A stretch of DNA of 64,000 bases. Source: Bacteroidota bacterium (GTDB lineage Bacteria > Bacteroidota > Bacteroidia > Bacteroidales > Dysgonomonadaceae). The notes under the pieces are model-generated. The model saw only the letters and a program-made list of their open reading frames with translations. It was not told the origin of the DNA and searched no databases. The position numbers and the translations under genes are program-made. The stretch lies in the NCBI GenBank assembly GCA_023399295.1, contig JAEWQF010000042.1:27349-91348 (forward strand), written 5' to 3'. Each line of letters opens with the position of its first letter. The stretch's first letter is position 1. This document shows positions 8,651 to 17,580 of the stretch, in pieces.

Positions 8651-9823
8651 ATGGCTATCATCAGAAGCATCCTTGACACCGACCTCTACAAGTTTACCAC
8701 CAGTTATGCCTACTCCAAGCTTTTTCCCCGTGCCTGTGGCGAGTTTGAGTTCGTGGACCGGAGCAATGGCGACTACCCGGAGGGGTTCGACAAACTGTTG
8801 CGTGAGGAGCTGGATCAGATGGCACAACTCTCGCTCACCCGTGAGGAGGAGCTGTTTGTAAAGAGACAGATGCCCTATCTGCCGCCCACCTACATCGATT
8901 TCCTGAAAGGATTTCACTTCGATCCTTCTGAGGTGGAGATCACCATGGAGAACCGCAAGCTGCGGGTAAAAGCCAGTGGGCTGCTTTACAGGGTGACACT
9001 CTGGGAAACACCCATCCTGGCCACCGTCTCCGAGCTCTGGTTCCGTGAACGGGGTGATTATCCCGACCTGCAATACATGGAACAGGCAGCCATCGAGAAG
9101 GCCAAAAGAATGAAGGCAGCGGGCATCATCTTCTCGCTTTTCGGCATGCGTCGTCGTTTCAGCTACGACGTGGAGGATCGGGTGACCGGAATACTGAAGC
9201 AGCATGCCGGTGAGAGCCTGTTTGGTACCAGCAATGTCTATCTGGCGTACAAGCACGATCTCAACGTCTCCGGTACCCACCCCCATGAGTGGGTGCAGTT
9301 CCACGGTTCCATCTATGGGTACAAGATGGCCAACTACATGTCGATGGAGGACTGGATCAATGTCTACGACGGCGACCTGGGTACGGTACTCACCGATACC
9401 TACACGACCGATGTCTTCCTGCGCAACTTCAGCAAGAAGCATGCGGCGCTCTTCACCAGTCTGCGGCACGACAGCGGCGATCCCTACCTCTTTGTGGACA
9501 AGGTGATCAGACGTTACGAGGAGTTGCGGGTGAATCCCAGACTCAAGTACCTGGTCTTTTCCGACAGCCTGAACGTGGAGAAGGCAATCCAGATCAAACA
9601 GTACTGTGGTGACCGGATCGGTGCCACCTTCGGCATCGGCACCAACCTGACAAATGATGTGGGCAACAACATCAAAGGGATGAACATCGTGATGAAGCTG
9701 TTCCGTTGCCGGATGACCGACAGGGAGGAGTGGCAGGAGTGTGTGAAGCTCTCCGACGTGGAGGGCAAGCACACCGGCAGTGAGCGGGAGATACGACTGG
9801 TACAGGAGACGCTGGGACTCTGA
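8651..9823 (+). CDS. pncB: nicotinate phosphoribosyltransferase
   Basis: The 390-residue enzyme makes nicotinate mononucleotide from nicotinate and PRPP, with ATP, in the NAD salvage pathway. The start MAIIRSILDTDLYKFT fits the conserved N-terminus of the family, so I use ATG 8651; an in-frame ATG at 8606 would add 15 unmatched residues. Other landmarks are VTLWETPILATVSE, FSLFGMRRRFS, the loop GTSNVYLA, the TSLRHDSGDP stretch near residue 275 and GIGTNLTNDVG near the end. It is a single gene between a terminator and a convergent peptidase gene. Confidence 0.93.
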   Translation: MAIIRSILDTDLYKFTTSYAYSKLFPRACGEFEFVDRSNGDYPEGFDKLLREELDQMAQLSLTREEELFVKRQMPYLPPTYIDFLKGFHFDPSEVEITMENRKLRVKASGLLYRVTLWETPILATVSELWFRERGDYPDLQYMEQAAIEKAKRMKAAGIIFSLFGMRRRFSYDVEDRVTGILKQHAGESLFGTSNVYLAYKHDLNVSGTHPHEWVQFHGSIYGYKMANYMSMEDWINVYDGDLGTVLTDTYTTDVFLRNFSKKHAALFTSLRHDSGDPYLFVDKVIRRYEELRVNPRLKYLVFSDSLNVEKAIQIKQYCGDRIGATFGIGTNLTNDVGNNIKGMNIVMKLFRCRMTDREEWQECVKLSDVEGKHTGSEREIRLVQETLGL

Positions 9824-9862
9824 ACCCTTAGAAAAAACCAACTCCTAACGAGCCGGTAGTGA

Positions 9863-11554
9863 CTACAGCGTCACTTTGTATTCGCTTTTGTTGCCGGCTC
9901 CGTCGGTGGCAGTGAAGGTGAGCTCCAGCACTTCAGTGTCAGGTAGCCTGGCATCATCGAAACGATAACTGTAAAGCGTTGATTTGCTGTCGTGGGAGAA
10001 GAGCACAAAACGACCGTTTATCTCTCCCCTGAAGGAGGCAATCCCACTTTTGTTGTCGGTTAACCGCAAGCGGATGGTGCGTTGTTTTTTCCAGTTCTCC
10101 GGCTGCAATGGGGTGATCACCGGTGCCACACCATCGGCTGACACAGCATAACGCCCTCCCAGCTCACGCAGGGTTGTGACAACCCCTCCTTCCTGATAAT
10201 GACCTCCCAGCCAGCTTTCCTTCCCGTTTTTATCCAGACTCACAATCCCGTAATTGCTTTTCTGGAGCAAGGTGTCACCTTTCAGCCGGATGCGCAGCGT
10301 GGCCTGTTGATGGAGTGGTACGGGTGCTTCGTGCACACTGTGTATATCGGAATAGTGGCTGTTGCTCTGCGTGGATTTATGGGTGAAACAGATATCGTGA
10401 TAGAGGTTGCCTGTGGGGATGAGCAATGACAGATCGGGATCCAAGTAACTGTTGTCAAACTGCCAGGACATGTAGTGACCGCAAGGTGCAGGTTGCGGAA
10501 TCCTGGCCGGCACACCCTTCACTGCGAAGGGATAGGTGAGCTGGTTGCCATAATGGTCTTCCAGTTCATAGCGGAAGCGGTATGTTCTTTCTTCGTTGAT
10601 CACCACATATCCCCTGTTCTTTGACTGATAAAAGGGAAGCTTGTTGCCCGGTTCGATGAATGACTTCATATAGAGCGAACGTCGTTCGCGCCAATCGGCA
10701 AAGTCGATGAATGTGTTGAGCATGCGGGTATCATCGAATGAGAAGCGGCGGATGGTACTGGTAAAAATCAGTTCCTCATCCAGATAGAGACGGATCTGCT
10801 TCACCCCGTAGGTGTTCGATTGACCGTCCATGCGGTCGTATGCTTTCAATCCGACCCCGATACGTCCCCAGGCAGTGAGGGTGATGCCGGGTGGGAGCGG
10901 GTTGCCTGCTTTGTCTTTTTTGAGCGTGATGCGCAGATGATTGCTGCTGCCATTGACAATCCCATGCCCTGCAATGGGGTAGAGGGCGATGCCGCGCAGG
11001 TCGGGCTTTTGTGAATCGGGTACAGGGTCGATGTATGCCAACACGTCAAGTGGTTCCTGCGTTGCCAGGTCCCTTATCTCAAAGTGGAGATGGGGTCCTG
11101 CAGAGCTGCCGCTGTTGCCGCTGAGGGCTATCTGCTCACCTCGTTTTACAGGGAGTTGCCAGGCCTCTGGATGCAGGTTCACCTGATAACGCTCCAATTC
11201 GTACTGTTTCTCCACCACATACCGCGCAATCGCATCGGAGAAACTGTTGAGGTGGCCATAGACACTGGTGTGGCCGGTGGCAGGGTGATCCAGATAGATT
11301 GCCAGTCCATAGCCCCCCGGCGAGACAGCGATGCGGGAGACATAGCCATCTTCGATGGCCACGACAGGCTTGTTGGTGACCTGTTGTGTCTTGAAATCGA
11401 TGCCTGAGTGAAAATGGTTGTTCCTCAACTCACCGAAGTTGCCGCTGAGGGCGGGTGGTATGGTGACCGGGTTTCGGTATGTCTGGGCAAAAAGGATTGA
11501 AGATGTGGTTGATAATAGGAAAAGAACCAGTACAATCGGAAAAGGATATCTCAT
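9863..11554 (-). CDS. secreted M23-family peptidoglycan metallopeptidase
   Basis: The 563-residue protein has a signal peptide (about 1-24) and an N-terminal LytM/M23 domain. The zinc and catalytic residues are visible: FHSGID (His49, Asp53) and HLHFE (His155, His157). The remaining ~390 residues form beta-rich domains of unknown role, common in Bacteroidota M23 proteins. It should cut peptide cross-links in the periplasm. Its start overlaps the coaBC stop by 4 nt, so the two are co-transcribed. Confidence 0.88.
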   Translation of the reverse strand: MRYPFPIVLVLFLLSTTSSILFAQTYRNPVTIPPALSGNFGELRNNHFHSGIDFKTQQVTNKPVVAIEDGYVSRIAVSPGGYGLAIYLDHPATGHTSVYGHLNSFSDAIARYVVEKQYELERYQVNLHPEAWQLPVKRGEQIALSGNSGSSAGPHLHFEIRDLATQEPLDVLAYIDPVPDSQKPDLRGIALYPIAGHGIVNGSSNHLRITLKKDKAGNPLPPGITLTAWGRIGVGLKAYDRMDGQSNTYGVKQIRLYLDEELIFTSTIRRFSFDDTRMLNTFIDFADWRERRSLYMKSFIEPGNKLPFYQSKNRGYVVINEERTYRFRYELEDHYGNQLTYPFAVKGVPARIPQPAPCGHYMSWQFDNSYLDPDLSLLIPTGNLYHDICFTHKSTQSNSHYSDIHSVHEAPVPLHQQATLRIRLKGDTLLQKSNYGIVSLDKNGKESWLGGHYQEGGVVTTLRELGGRYAVSADGVAPVITPLQPENWKKQRTIRLRLTDNKSGIASFRGEINGRFVLFSHDSKSTLYSYRFDDARLPDTEVLELTFTATDGAGNKSEYKVTL

Positions 11555-12771
11555 TGTCGAATCGTGCTCACTAAAGAGGCTAGCGCAGTGTCGATAATGT
11601 CGATTGCCGCCTCTCGTTTGGTTTTTAACTCAAACGACCATTTCCCGCCGCTGTGGGAGAGGATCGTTACCTTGTTGGTGTCGTGCCCGAAGCCGGCTCC
11701 CTCATCACGCAGTGAGTTGAGGACGATGAAGTCAAGCTGCTTGCGCTCCATCTTGCCGAGGGCATTCGACTCTTCGTGATCGGTCTCCAGGGCAAAGCCG
11801 ACGAGCAGCTGACCCTTACCCTTGATGGCTCCCAGTGCAGCCGCAATATCGGGGTTGGGGATGAGTGACAGTGTGAGTCCCTCACCTTCGGTGCGCTTGA
11901 TCTTTCGTTCACTCATCTCTGCCGGCTTGTAGTCGGCGACAGCTGCCGACAGGATGGCGGCATCCATTTCCGGGAAATACTGAATTGCCGCGTCATGCAT
12001 CTCCTCTGCCGACTCCACATCGATCCTTCGAATCAGGGGGTGGGAGAGCGACAGCGCTGTGGGCCCGGTGATCAGCAATACCTCAGCACCCCTGGCAGCA
12101 CACTCCTCGGCCAGTGCAAAACCCATCTTTCCGGAGGAAAAATTGCCGATGTAGCGTACCGGGTCGATCCGTTCGTAGGTGGGACCGGCGGTGATCAGTA
12201 TTTTTTTGTTTGTCAGATCGTATCGTTCAGTAAAGTATTCCTCCAGGATCGCCACAATCTGTTCCGGTTCCTCCATGCGCCCTTTTCCTTCCAGGTGACT
12301 GGCCAGCTCCCCTTCAGTCGGGTCGATGATCCTTACGCCATCCTGATGCAGGATCTCCAGGTTGCGCTGTGTGGTGACATGGCGGAACATATCCAGATCC
12401 ATGGCAGGCGCCACGAATACCGGTGCCTTCATGGAGAGATAGGTGGTAATGAGCATGTTGTCCGCAATCCCATGGGCCATCTTGCCAATTGTGGCCGCAG
12501 TGGCAGGTGCCACGACCATCAGGTCGGCCCAAAGCCCCAGATCCACATGGCTGTGCCAGGTCCCGTCGCCTGAGGCAAAGAATTCGCTCACAACCGGCCT
12601 GCCGGAGAGTGCGGAGAGCGTTACCGGCGTGATGAACTGCTTGCCTGCCAGTGTGATTACGATCTGCACCTCGGCACCCTTTTTGATCAGCAGCCGGGTG
12701 AGGATGGCCGATTTGTAGGCAGCGATGCTGCCACTGATCCCCAATACAATATGTTTACCCTGTAACGACAT
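11551..12771 (-). CDS. coaBC: phosphopantothenoylcysteine decarboxylase / phosphopantothenate-cysteine ligase
   Basis: This 406-residue bifunctional flavoprotein carries out two steps of coenzyme A synthesis. The CoaC half (1 to ~180) shows GSIAAYK, HSHVDLGLWAD with the active-site His, and APAMDLDMF. The CoaB half shows ITAGPTYERIDPVRYIGN and FSSGKMG. A TATATTTG promoter box lies on the minus strand at 12791-12798, leaving a leader of about 15 nt. Downstream it overlaps the M23 peptidase gene; pairing with a peptidase is a local arrangement, not a pathway link. Confidence 0.95.
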   Translation of the reverse strand: MSLQGKHIVLGISGSIAAYKSAILTRLLIKKGAEVQIVITLAGKQFITPVTLSALSGRPVVSEFFASGDGTWHSHVDLGLWADLMVVAPATAATIGKMAHGIADNMLITTYLSMKAPVFVAPAMDLDMFRHVTTQRNLEILHQDGVRIIDPTEGELASHLEGKGRMEEPEQIVAILEEYFTERYDLTNKKILITAGPTYERIDPVRYIGNFSSGKMGFALAEECAARGAEVLLITGPTALSLSHPLIRRIDVESAEEMHDAAIQYFPEMDAAILSAAVADYKPAEMSERKIKRTEGEGLTLSLIPNPDIAAALGAIKGKGQLLVGFALETDHEESNALGKMERKQLDFIVLNSLRDEGAGFGHDTNKVTILSHSGGKWSFELKTKREAAIDIIDTALASLVSTIRQ

Positions 12772-12885
12772 CTGAAATGGTTTGTGGTCACAAATATAAC
12801 GGTTTTTTTCGATTTGACTGCATTTCCTTCCAAATCGCCTATAAAGTTAAAAAATTATAAAAACTAGAAATTATTTGGTACTATG

Positions 12886-12917
12886 CATTGCATAATACTT
12901 TGCAATGATTAATTTTG
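12886..12917 (+). promoter_or_regulatory. padR-pspC promoter with inverted-repeat operator
   Basis: TTG at 12888-12890 and TAATTTTG at 12910-12917, 19 nt apart, form the promoter. The inverted repeat CATTGCA (12886-12892) - 8 nt - TGCAATG (12901-12907) covers the -33 element and spacer. Two 7-bp arms with an 8-nt gap agree with known PadR operator geometry, so autorepression by the next gene is likely. Confidence 0.6.
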
Positions 12918-12970
12918 TATCGCAATGATGCCTGATTGGGTAATTGCCAATGACGAAACGAGAATAGGAT

Positions 12971-13333
12971 ATGAACATAGAAAATACACAAAGCCAGATG
13001 CGGAAAGGAGTACTAGAGTATTGTATTCTTTCCATCATCAAGCGAGGTGAAGCCTATCCGGGCGATATCATCGATGAGATGAGAAACGCAGGGCTTCAGT
13101 TACTGGAAGGGACGCTTTATCCATTGTTGAATCGGCTGAAGAATGCAGAGATTCTTACCTATCGATGGGTAGAAAGCAGTTCGGGTCCACCCCGAAAATA
13201 TTTCCATCTCACTGAACGGGGAGAAGCCTTTCAAGCTTTGCTTGCCACTACATGGAATGAGTTGGCGACAGGGGTTGAATCCGTGACCAGTAAAAAGGAA
13301 GTAGAGTCTGATATGAACAACAATACCAAATGA
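12971..13333 (+). CDS. PadR-family winged-helix regulator
   Basis: The 120-residue protein shows the PadR signature: MRKGVLEYCILSIIKRGEAYPGDI, then LLEGTLYPLLNRLKNAEILTYRW and the wing SSSGPPRKYFHLTERG. It lacks the longer C-terminal helix of large PadR proteins and belongs to the short subfamily 2. Its stop overlaps the start of the PspC-domain gene by 4 nt (ATGA at 13330-13333). PadR/PspC-type pairs are frequent in Bacteroidota and probably respond to membrane stress. Confidence 0.9.
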   Translation: MNIENTQSQMRKGVLEYCILSIIKRGEAYPGDIIDEMRNAGLQLLEGTLYPLLNRLKNAEILTYRWVESSSGPPRKYFHLTERGEAFQALLATTWNELATGVESVTSKKEVESDMNNNTK

Positions 13334-15294
13334 AGAAAGTAATCAACATCAATTTTCAGGGGCAGGTGATCGCGATTGAGGAGTCAGCCTATGAGATGCT
13401 CAAACAGTACATTGATCGCTTGACCCGATTCTTTGCACGTGAGGAGGGAGGCGACGAGATTGTCAACGACATTGAGTGCCGCATTGCCGAGTTGTTCGGC
13501 AACCGTCTCAAACACGGCATCAATTGTATTACCGATGAGGATGTAGCCTCCATCATCTCCAGCATTGGACAGCCGGAGGATTTTGACAGCGACTATGAGG
13601 AGGCTTCCTCACCGGCCGAGGAGAAGCCTTCGGGCAGCAGTGAGCAGAAGGCTGCCTCCGGTGGAGGAGATGCCGTGCGGCGTTCGCTTTACCGCAACGC
13701 CGGCGACCGGATACTGGGTGGTGTCTGCAGCGGCCTGGCGCATTATTTCAGGAGCGATCCGGTCTGGTTCAGAATGATATTCGTGCTCTTCTTCGGTTTC
13801 CTTTTCTGGGTATACATCGTTCTCTGGATTGTACTGAAGCCAAAGGTGCTTGAAACGAATGTGACCAAACGTCTCTACCGCAACCCCAACGACCGTTTCC
13901 TGGGTGGGGTTTGTGGCGGTATCGCAGCCTACTTCAAGATCGACAGTTGGATTCCCCGTCTGTTGTTTCTCTTGCCGCTGTTGCTGAACCTGATTGGGAT
14001 GATCTCCTTCTTCCCGCTCAATTTCCTGTTCGATGATGTGGATTTCAGCTGGAACATCAACATGGGAGTGGTTGTGGTTTATATCGTCTTCTGGATCATC
14101 ATCCCGGAAGCAAAGAGTGTGAAACAGAAGCTGGAGATGATGGGCGAAGAGGAGTATATCCGCTCCATCCGTGAAAAAGTGAGTGACAACGTGGCGAGTG
14201 CCCGTAACCGTAACGAGGGAGGAGAGATGACGCCCCCGGTTGCCCCCTACAGTGCTACAGTGAGGGATACTCCAGTTGAAAAGGTCGCTGTGGACGCGAT
14301 GCCCCCACTGCCTGCAGACAATGACAGACCGTCAACCGTTCCTGCTTCTGTAAAGAGACTCCCTGTGGCAGAGTCGTCGGAGCGCTCCGGTTGCTTGTAC
14401 GGACTGGTGCTGTTTCTGAAGATCATCTTCTTCACTTTCGTGGGGATCATGGCACTGGCGGCAGTGAGTCTCTTTGTGGCCTTTCTCTTTGCCGGTGCAC
14501 AGATGATGCCATTGAAATCACTCTTCGTAGATGCGGGACAGGAGACTACTCTTTTATTCGTCTCACTCATTCTGTTGATTGGTGTTCCGGTGGTTTCAAT
14601 CCTGATCTGGATCATACGAAGGGTGATGAAAGCCAAATCAAGGCCCGTCATTGGTGTTGTATCCACCATCCTGTGGTTCGGCGGTCTGGTGACTGCCGGT
14701 ATCCTGGCAGCTCAGGTGGCTGACAAATTCAGTGAGGAGAGTACCCTGGAAAGGAGTGTTGCGTTGATGCCCATCGAAGGGAAAAGCCTATATGTGGATA
14801 TGATGCCCTATCAGGATGATTATTCGGAGTTCCGTATTGCTTGGGGAATGGATACTGATATCGATCATCTGCCCTATACAAACGTCAACGAGGATTCACT
14901 TCTCTTCCGTGACATCCATCTGCACATCCGCAACAGCGATGACTCACTGTTTCACGTGCGTACGATTGCCGCAAGCAGCTGTCGCGAACTGCGCGGTGCG
15001 AAGGCAGACCTGGAAGCGTTTCATTTCGAAATCACACAGCAAGACTCGCTGCTTTATCTGCCAGAGTTTCTGATGGTGCCGATAGAACAGGGATTTCGCA
15101 AGCAAAGCATCACGGTAGAGATCTCGGTGCCGGCAGGCAAGACGGTTGAGGTAAGTGATGTGCTGAACTACTACAGGAAGCAGGAACTACCTTCTGTTGT
15201 TCGCAGACGCCTCGGGAACTACACACGCACTTACATGTCCGTAGAACCCACCCTCACGGGGGAGAGCAACAACGGCGAGCGTGAGTCGCTCTGA
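13330..15294 (+). CDS. membrane protein with two tandem PspC domains
   Basis: In this 654-residue protein, residues 1-90 form a soluble domain (ending in an acidic, low-complexity linker, 85-115). Two PspC domains follow in tandem, RNAGDRILGGVCSGLAHYF (122-140) and RNPNDRFLGGVCGGIAAYF (184-202), each with hydrophobic helices. Further helices lie at about 400-430, 440-465 and 480-500, and the C-terminal part is probably periplasmic. PspC-type proteins sense or buffer envelope stress. The upstream padR gene overlaps it and is the likely regulator. The N- and C-terminal domains have no function I can name. Confidence 0.85.
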   Translation: MKKVININFQGQVIAIEESAYEMLKQYIDRLTRFFAREEGGDEIVNDIECRIAELFGNRLKHGINCITDEDVASIISSIGQPEDFDSDYEEASSPAEEKPSGSSEQKAASGGGDAVRRSLYRNAGDRILGGVCSGLAHYFRSDPVWFRMIFVLFFGFLFWVYIVLWIVLKPKVLETNVTKRLYRNPNDRFLGGVCGGIAAYFKIDSWIPRLLFLLPLLLNLIGMISFFPLNFLFDDVDFSWNINMGVVVVYIVFWIIIPEAKSVKQKLEMMGEEEYIRSIREKVSDNVASARNRNEGGEMTPPVAPYSATVRDTPVEKVAVDAMPPLPADNDRPSTVPASVKRLPVAESSERSGCLYGLVLFLKIIFFTFVGIMALAAVSLFVAFLFAGAQMMPLKSLFVDAGQETTLLFVSLILLIGVPVVSILIWIIRRVMKAKSRPVIGVVSTILWFGGLVTAGILAAQVADKFSEESTLERSVALMPIEGKSLYVDMMPYQDDYSEFRIAWGMDTDIDHLPYTNVNEDSLLFRDIHLHIRNSDDSLFHVRTIAASSCRELRGAKADLEAFHFEITQQDSLLYLPEFLMVPIEQGFRKQSITVEISVPAGKTVEVSDVLNYYRKQELPSVVRRRLGNYTRTYMSVEPTLTGESNNGERESL

Positions 15295-15342
15295 ACCTAA
15301 TTTTTATTATTCATTTGAATCTATTTCATTGTGTTTCGAAGG

Positions 15343-15369
15343 GGCTGTCCGTGAGGGACAGCCTTTTTT
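15343..15369 (+). terminator. terminator of the padR-pspC operon
   Basis: GGCTGTCC (15343-15350) pairs with GGACAGCC (15356-15363) over a 5-nt loop and is followed by six T. It lies 48 nt past the pspC stop. Confidence 0.88.
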
Positions 15370-15468
15370 CAGTCAGGCGTTATGATGAACCAATTGGTTT
15401 ATGTTGTGTGCAGTAGCCAGTGTCCGGGGACAAATAGATTGAGAATGGTGAAAATAAAATGTCAATTG

Positions 15469-15500
15469 TTGTTACTGTTTCAAAAAATGGTGTATCTTTG
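15469..15500 (+). promoter_or_regulatory. promoter of the tRNA-Leu pair
   Basis: TTG at 15469-15471 and TATCTTTG at 15493-15500, 21 nt apart, match the Bacteroidota promoter. Transcription would start near 15507, leaving a precursor of roughly 87 nt before the first tRNA. No protein gene lies between the pspC terminator and the tRNAs. Confidence 0.65.
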
Positions 15501-15593
15501 CATCCGCAATTCGGAAAGAATGCCCCTGGCTCTTCACCGCATTGCAGGCAGGCAGCGGCCTGTTCCCTCAAAAACAAATTACATTCTGAGTAC

Positions 15594-15677
15594 GCCCGGA
15601 TGGCGAAATTGGTAGACGCGCTAGTTTCAGGGACTAGTGTTGGTTACAACGTGCAGGTTCGAGTCCTGTTCCGGGCA
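15594..15677 (+). tRNA. tRNA-Leu (anticodon CAG)
   Basis: The acceptor stem GCCCGGA (15594-15600) pairs with TCCGGGC (15670-15676), with A as discriminator. The anticodon stem CTAGT/ACTAG holds the loop TTCAGGG, giving anticodon CAG. The long variable arm (GTTGGTTACAAC) is typical of class II tRNA-Leu, and the T arm GCAGGTTCGAGTCCTGT is intact. CCA is not encoded. Confidence 0.95.
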
Positions 15678-15685
15678 CCTTCCAT

Positions 15686-15769
15686 GCGCAGGTGGTGAAA
15701 TTGGTATACACGCTACTTTGAGGGGGTAGTGCCGGTTACGGCGTGTGAGTTCGAGTCTCATCCTGCGCA
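15686..15769 (+). tRNA. tRNA-Leu (anticodon GAG)
   Basis: The acceptor stem GCGCAGG (15686-15692) pairs with CCTGCGC (15762-15768). The anticodon stem CTACT/GGTAG holds the loop TTGAGGG, giving anticodon GAG. The variable arm is long (GCCGGTTACGGC) and the T arm is intact; CCA is not encoded. It lies 8 nt after the first tRNA-Leu and must be processed from the same transcript. Confidence 0.95.
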
Positions 15770-15860
15770 CTTTTCATCTTCAACCACCCTCTTTCCTTGT
15801 TTTTCAATTTGCATCATGCCGATTCAGGCAGGATGATTTCACTATTTTTCTGAAAAAAAC

Positions 15861-15930
15861 TATCTTTGCATACTGGAATTGGATCGACCAACTCCCCCTA
15901 TAGGTCGTGTAGTGGCATATAACCCCATTA
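15861..15930 (+). promoter_or_regulatory. promoter box and possibly folded leader of the nnr gene
   Basis: TATCTTTG at 15861-15868 is a good -7 element; the -33 element is not clear. The ~90-nt leader that follows can form CGACC/GGTCG (15885-15889 with 15903-15907) and TAGTGG/CCATTA (15910-15915 with 15925-15930). No known riboswitch class was recognised. Confidence 0.4.
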
Positions 15931-15963
15931 GAGGCAACACCTGACAAGAGACAAGCGAACGCA

Positions 15964-17463
15964 ATGAAAATCCTGACCCCGGAGCAGATCCGTAAAATTG
16001 ATGGTGAGACGATTCGCAATGAGGGAATATCATCGCTCGCGTTGATGAAGCGCGCGGCTACTGCCTTCAGTGACTTTTTTGTCTCCCGATGTCCGGAAAA
16101 AGAGCGGGAGATCCTCCTCTTTGCCGGTACAGGCAACAATGGTGGCGATGCACTGGTGGTGGCCCGCCTGTTGCATCAGTCGGGCTACAGGGTAAAGGTA
16201 TGCATGGTGGAACAGGGTCGCTACTCCGAAGATTGTGCGCACAACCTGCGCAGGGCGAAGGGGGAGCATATCTCATGCAGTGTCGTCGCCAGCGAACAGG
16301 ACCTCCCTGACCTGGAGTCATTCGATCTGATTGTTGACGGTATCTTTGGTACCGGTCTTTCGAGAGAAGTTGAGGGTGTCGCGGCAAAGGTGATTGAGGC
16401 GATCAACCTGAGTGGACGACCGGTCTACAGCATTGACCTGCCAAGCGGACTCTTCCTCGACAGGAAGACGACGCTCGCCGTTCGGGCAACCGTGACAGTT
16501 ACCTTCCAGATCCCGAAGCTGGCACTCTATCTGCCGGATAACAGCGACTATGCAGGAGAGGTGCAGATCGTGGACATCGGGTTGGATACCGGAGCCATAG
16601 CGGCGGCTGAAAGCAACATGCGATTCACCGAAAAGGAGACAATCGCCTCCCTGTTGAGACCGCTCAAACGCTTTGCACACAAGGGCACGCAGGGGCATGC
16701 CCTGATTGTGGGCGGGAGTCACGGCAAATGCGGGTCGGTATGTCTGGCAGCGAAAGCAGCCTTGCGTAGCGGCTGCGGACTTGTCACTGCTTTTTTGCCG
16801 GGATGCGGTACTTCTGTCATACAGGCCGCAGTGCCGGAAGCGATGGCGCTGCAAGACCCGCATCCTGAACACATCACCCAGATTGCATACGACTTTCATC
16901 CCGAAGCCATCGGCATTGGTCCCGGCATGGGGCGGCATCGTGATACGGAGAGGGCTTTCGGAGCCTTTCTGACCCGATACCACGGGCCCCTGGTGATCGA
17001 TGCAGACGGGCTGAACTTCCTTTCCGGACATCCCGAATGGCTCCCTTTGCTGGCCCCCGGTACCATCCTGACCCCTCATCCCGGGGAGCTCGGCAGACTG
17101 ATCGGCAGCTGGCGCGACGACTATGAAAAAATTGATAAAGTAAGAGCCTTCGCAAAGAAACATGCAGTTGTCGTGGTGGTGAAGGGTGCCTATTCGCTCA
17201 TCGTAGATGAGAGCCATCTCCATGTAAACAGCAGTGGCACCCCTGCGCTGGCTACAGCCGGCAGTGGCGATGTGCTCACCGGTATGATCACTTCGTTGCT
17301 GGCACAGGGGTACCCACCCACTGATGCCGCCAGGGTGGGGGTCTACCTGCATGGGCTGACTGCTGATATGACCCAAAAAACAATTCATCCGCTCAGCTTC
17401 ATGGCGGGTGACATCATTGCCCACATTGGTGCGGCATATCATTCATTCGAAAAAAAGCGCTGA
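15964..17463 (+). CDS. nnr: bifunctional NAD(P)H-hydrate epimerase / ADP-dependent dehydratase
   Basis: This 499-residue enzyme repairs NADHX and NADPHX, the hydrated forms of NAD(P)H. The N-terminal epimerase domain (YjeF_N, to about residue 215) has FAGTGNNGGDALVVARLL (53-70) and DGIFGTGL. The C-terminal ribokinase-like dehydratase domain has HKGTQGHALIVGGS, GIGPGMG, DADGLNFLSG, LTPHPGELGRL and the nucleotide-site motif GSGDVLTG (433-440, Asp436). The two-domain fusion is the usual bacterial form. Confidence 0.95.
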   Translation: MKILTPEQIRKIDGETIRNEGISSLALMKRAATAFSDFFVSRCPEKEREILLFAGTGNNGGDALVVARLLHQSGYRVKVCMVEQGRYSEDCAHNLRRAKGEHISCSVVASEQDLPDLESFDLIVDGIFGTGLSREVEGVAAKVIEAINLSGRPVYSIDLPSGLFLDRKTTLAVRATVTVTFQIPKLALYLPDNSDYAGEVQIVDIGLDTGAIAAAESNMRFTEKETIASLLRPLKRFAHKGTQGHALIVGGSHGKCGSVCLAAKAALRSGCGLVTAFLPGCGTSVIQAAVPEAMALQDPHPEHITQIAYDFHPEAIGIGPGMGRHRDTERAFGAFLTRYHGPLVIDADGLNFLSGHPEWLPLLAPGTILTPHPGELGRLIGSWRDDYEKIDKVRAFAKKHAVVVVVKGAYSLIVDESHLHVNSSGTPALATAGSGDVLTGMITSLLAQGYPPTDAARVGVYLHGLTADMTQKTIHPLSFMAGDIIAHIGAAYHSFEKKR

Positions 17464-17467
17464 ACTA

Positions 17468-17546
17468 TTTGCAGTTCCACAATATTTTGCGTAATTTTGC
17501 ACCTCATTTTGCCAATAGGCTCAATAAGCAGTCGCAGGTTGCGACT
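17468..17546 (+). promoter_or_regulatory. rplU-rpmA promoter and leader hairpin
   Basis: TTTG at 17468-17471 and TAATTTTG at 17492-17499, 20 nt apart, form the promoter. The leader (about 17505-17580) holds a 7-bp hairpin, AGTCGCA (17530-17536) with TGCGACT (17540-17546) over a 3-nt loop. A smaller GCC-AATA-GGC hairpin lies at 17511-17520. Ribosomal protein leaders often carry autogenous control sites, so this is a candidate. Confidence 0.55.
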
Positions 17547-17580
17547 CGCCTCAGGCACGTAACGTTAAGTTATTACAGAT

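Noticed and set aside
8648..9841. 397-codon open frame antisense to pncB
   Set aside because: It covers the conserved pncB enzyme, and the translated composition (Val/His/Gln-rich) is that of a shadow frame.
16318..17442. 374-codon frame antisense to nnr
   Set aside because: It lies fully within the NAD(P)HX repair gene and has no recognisable domain.
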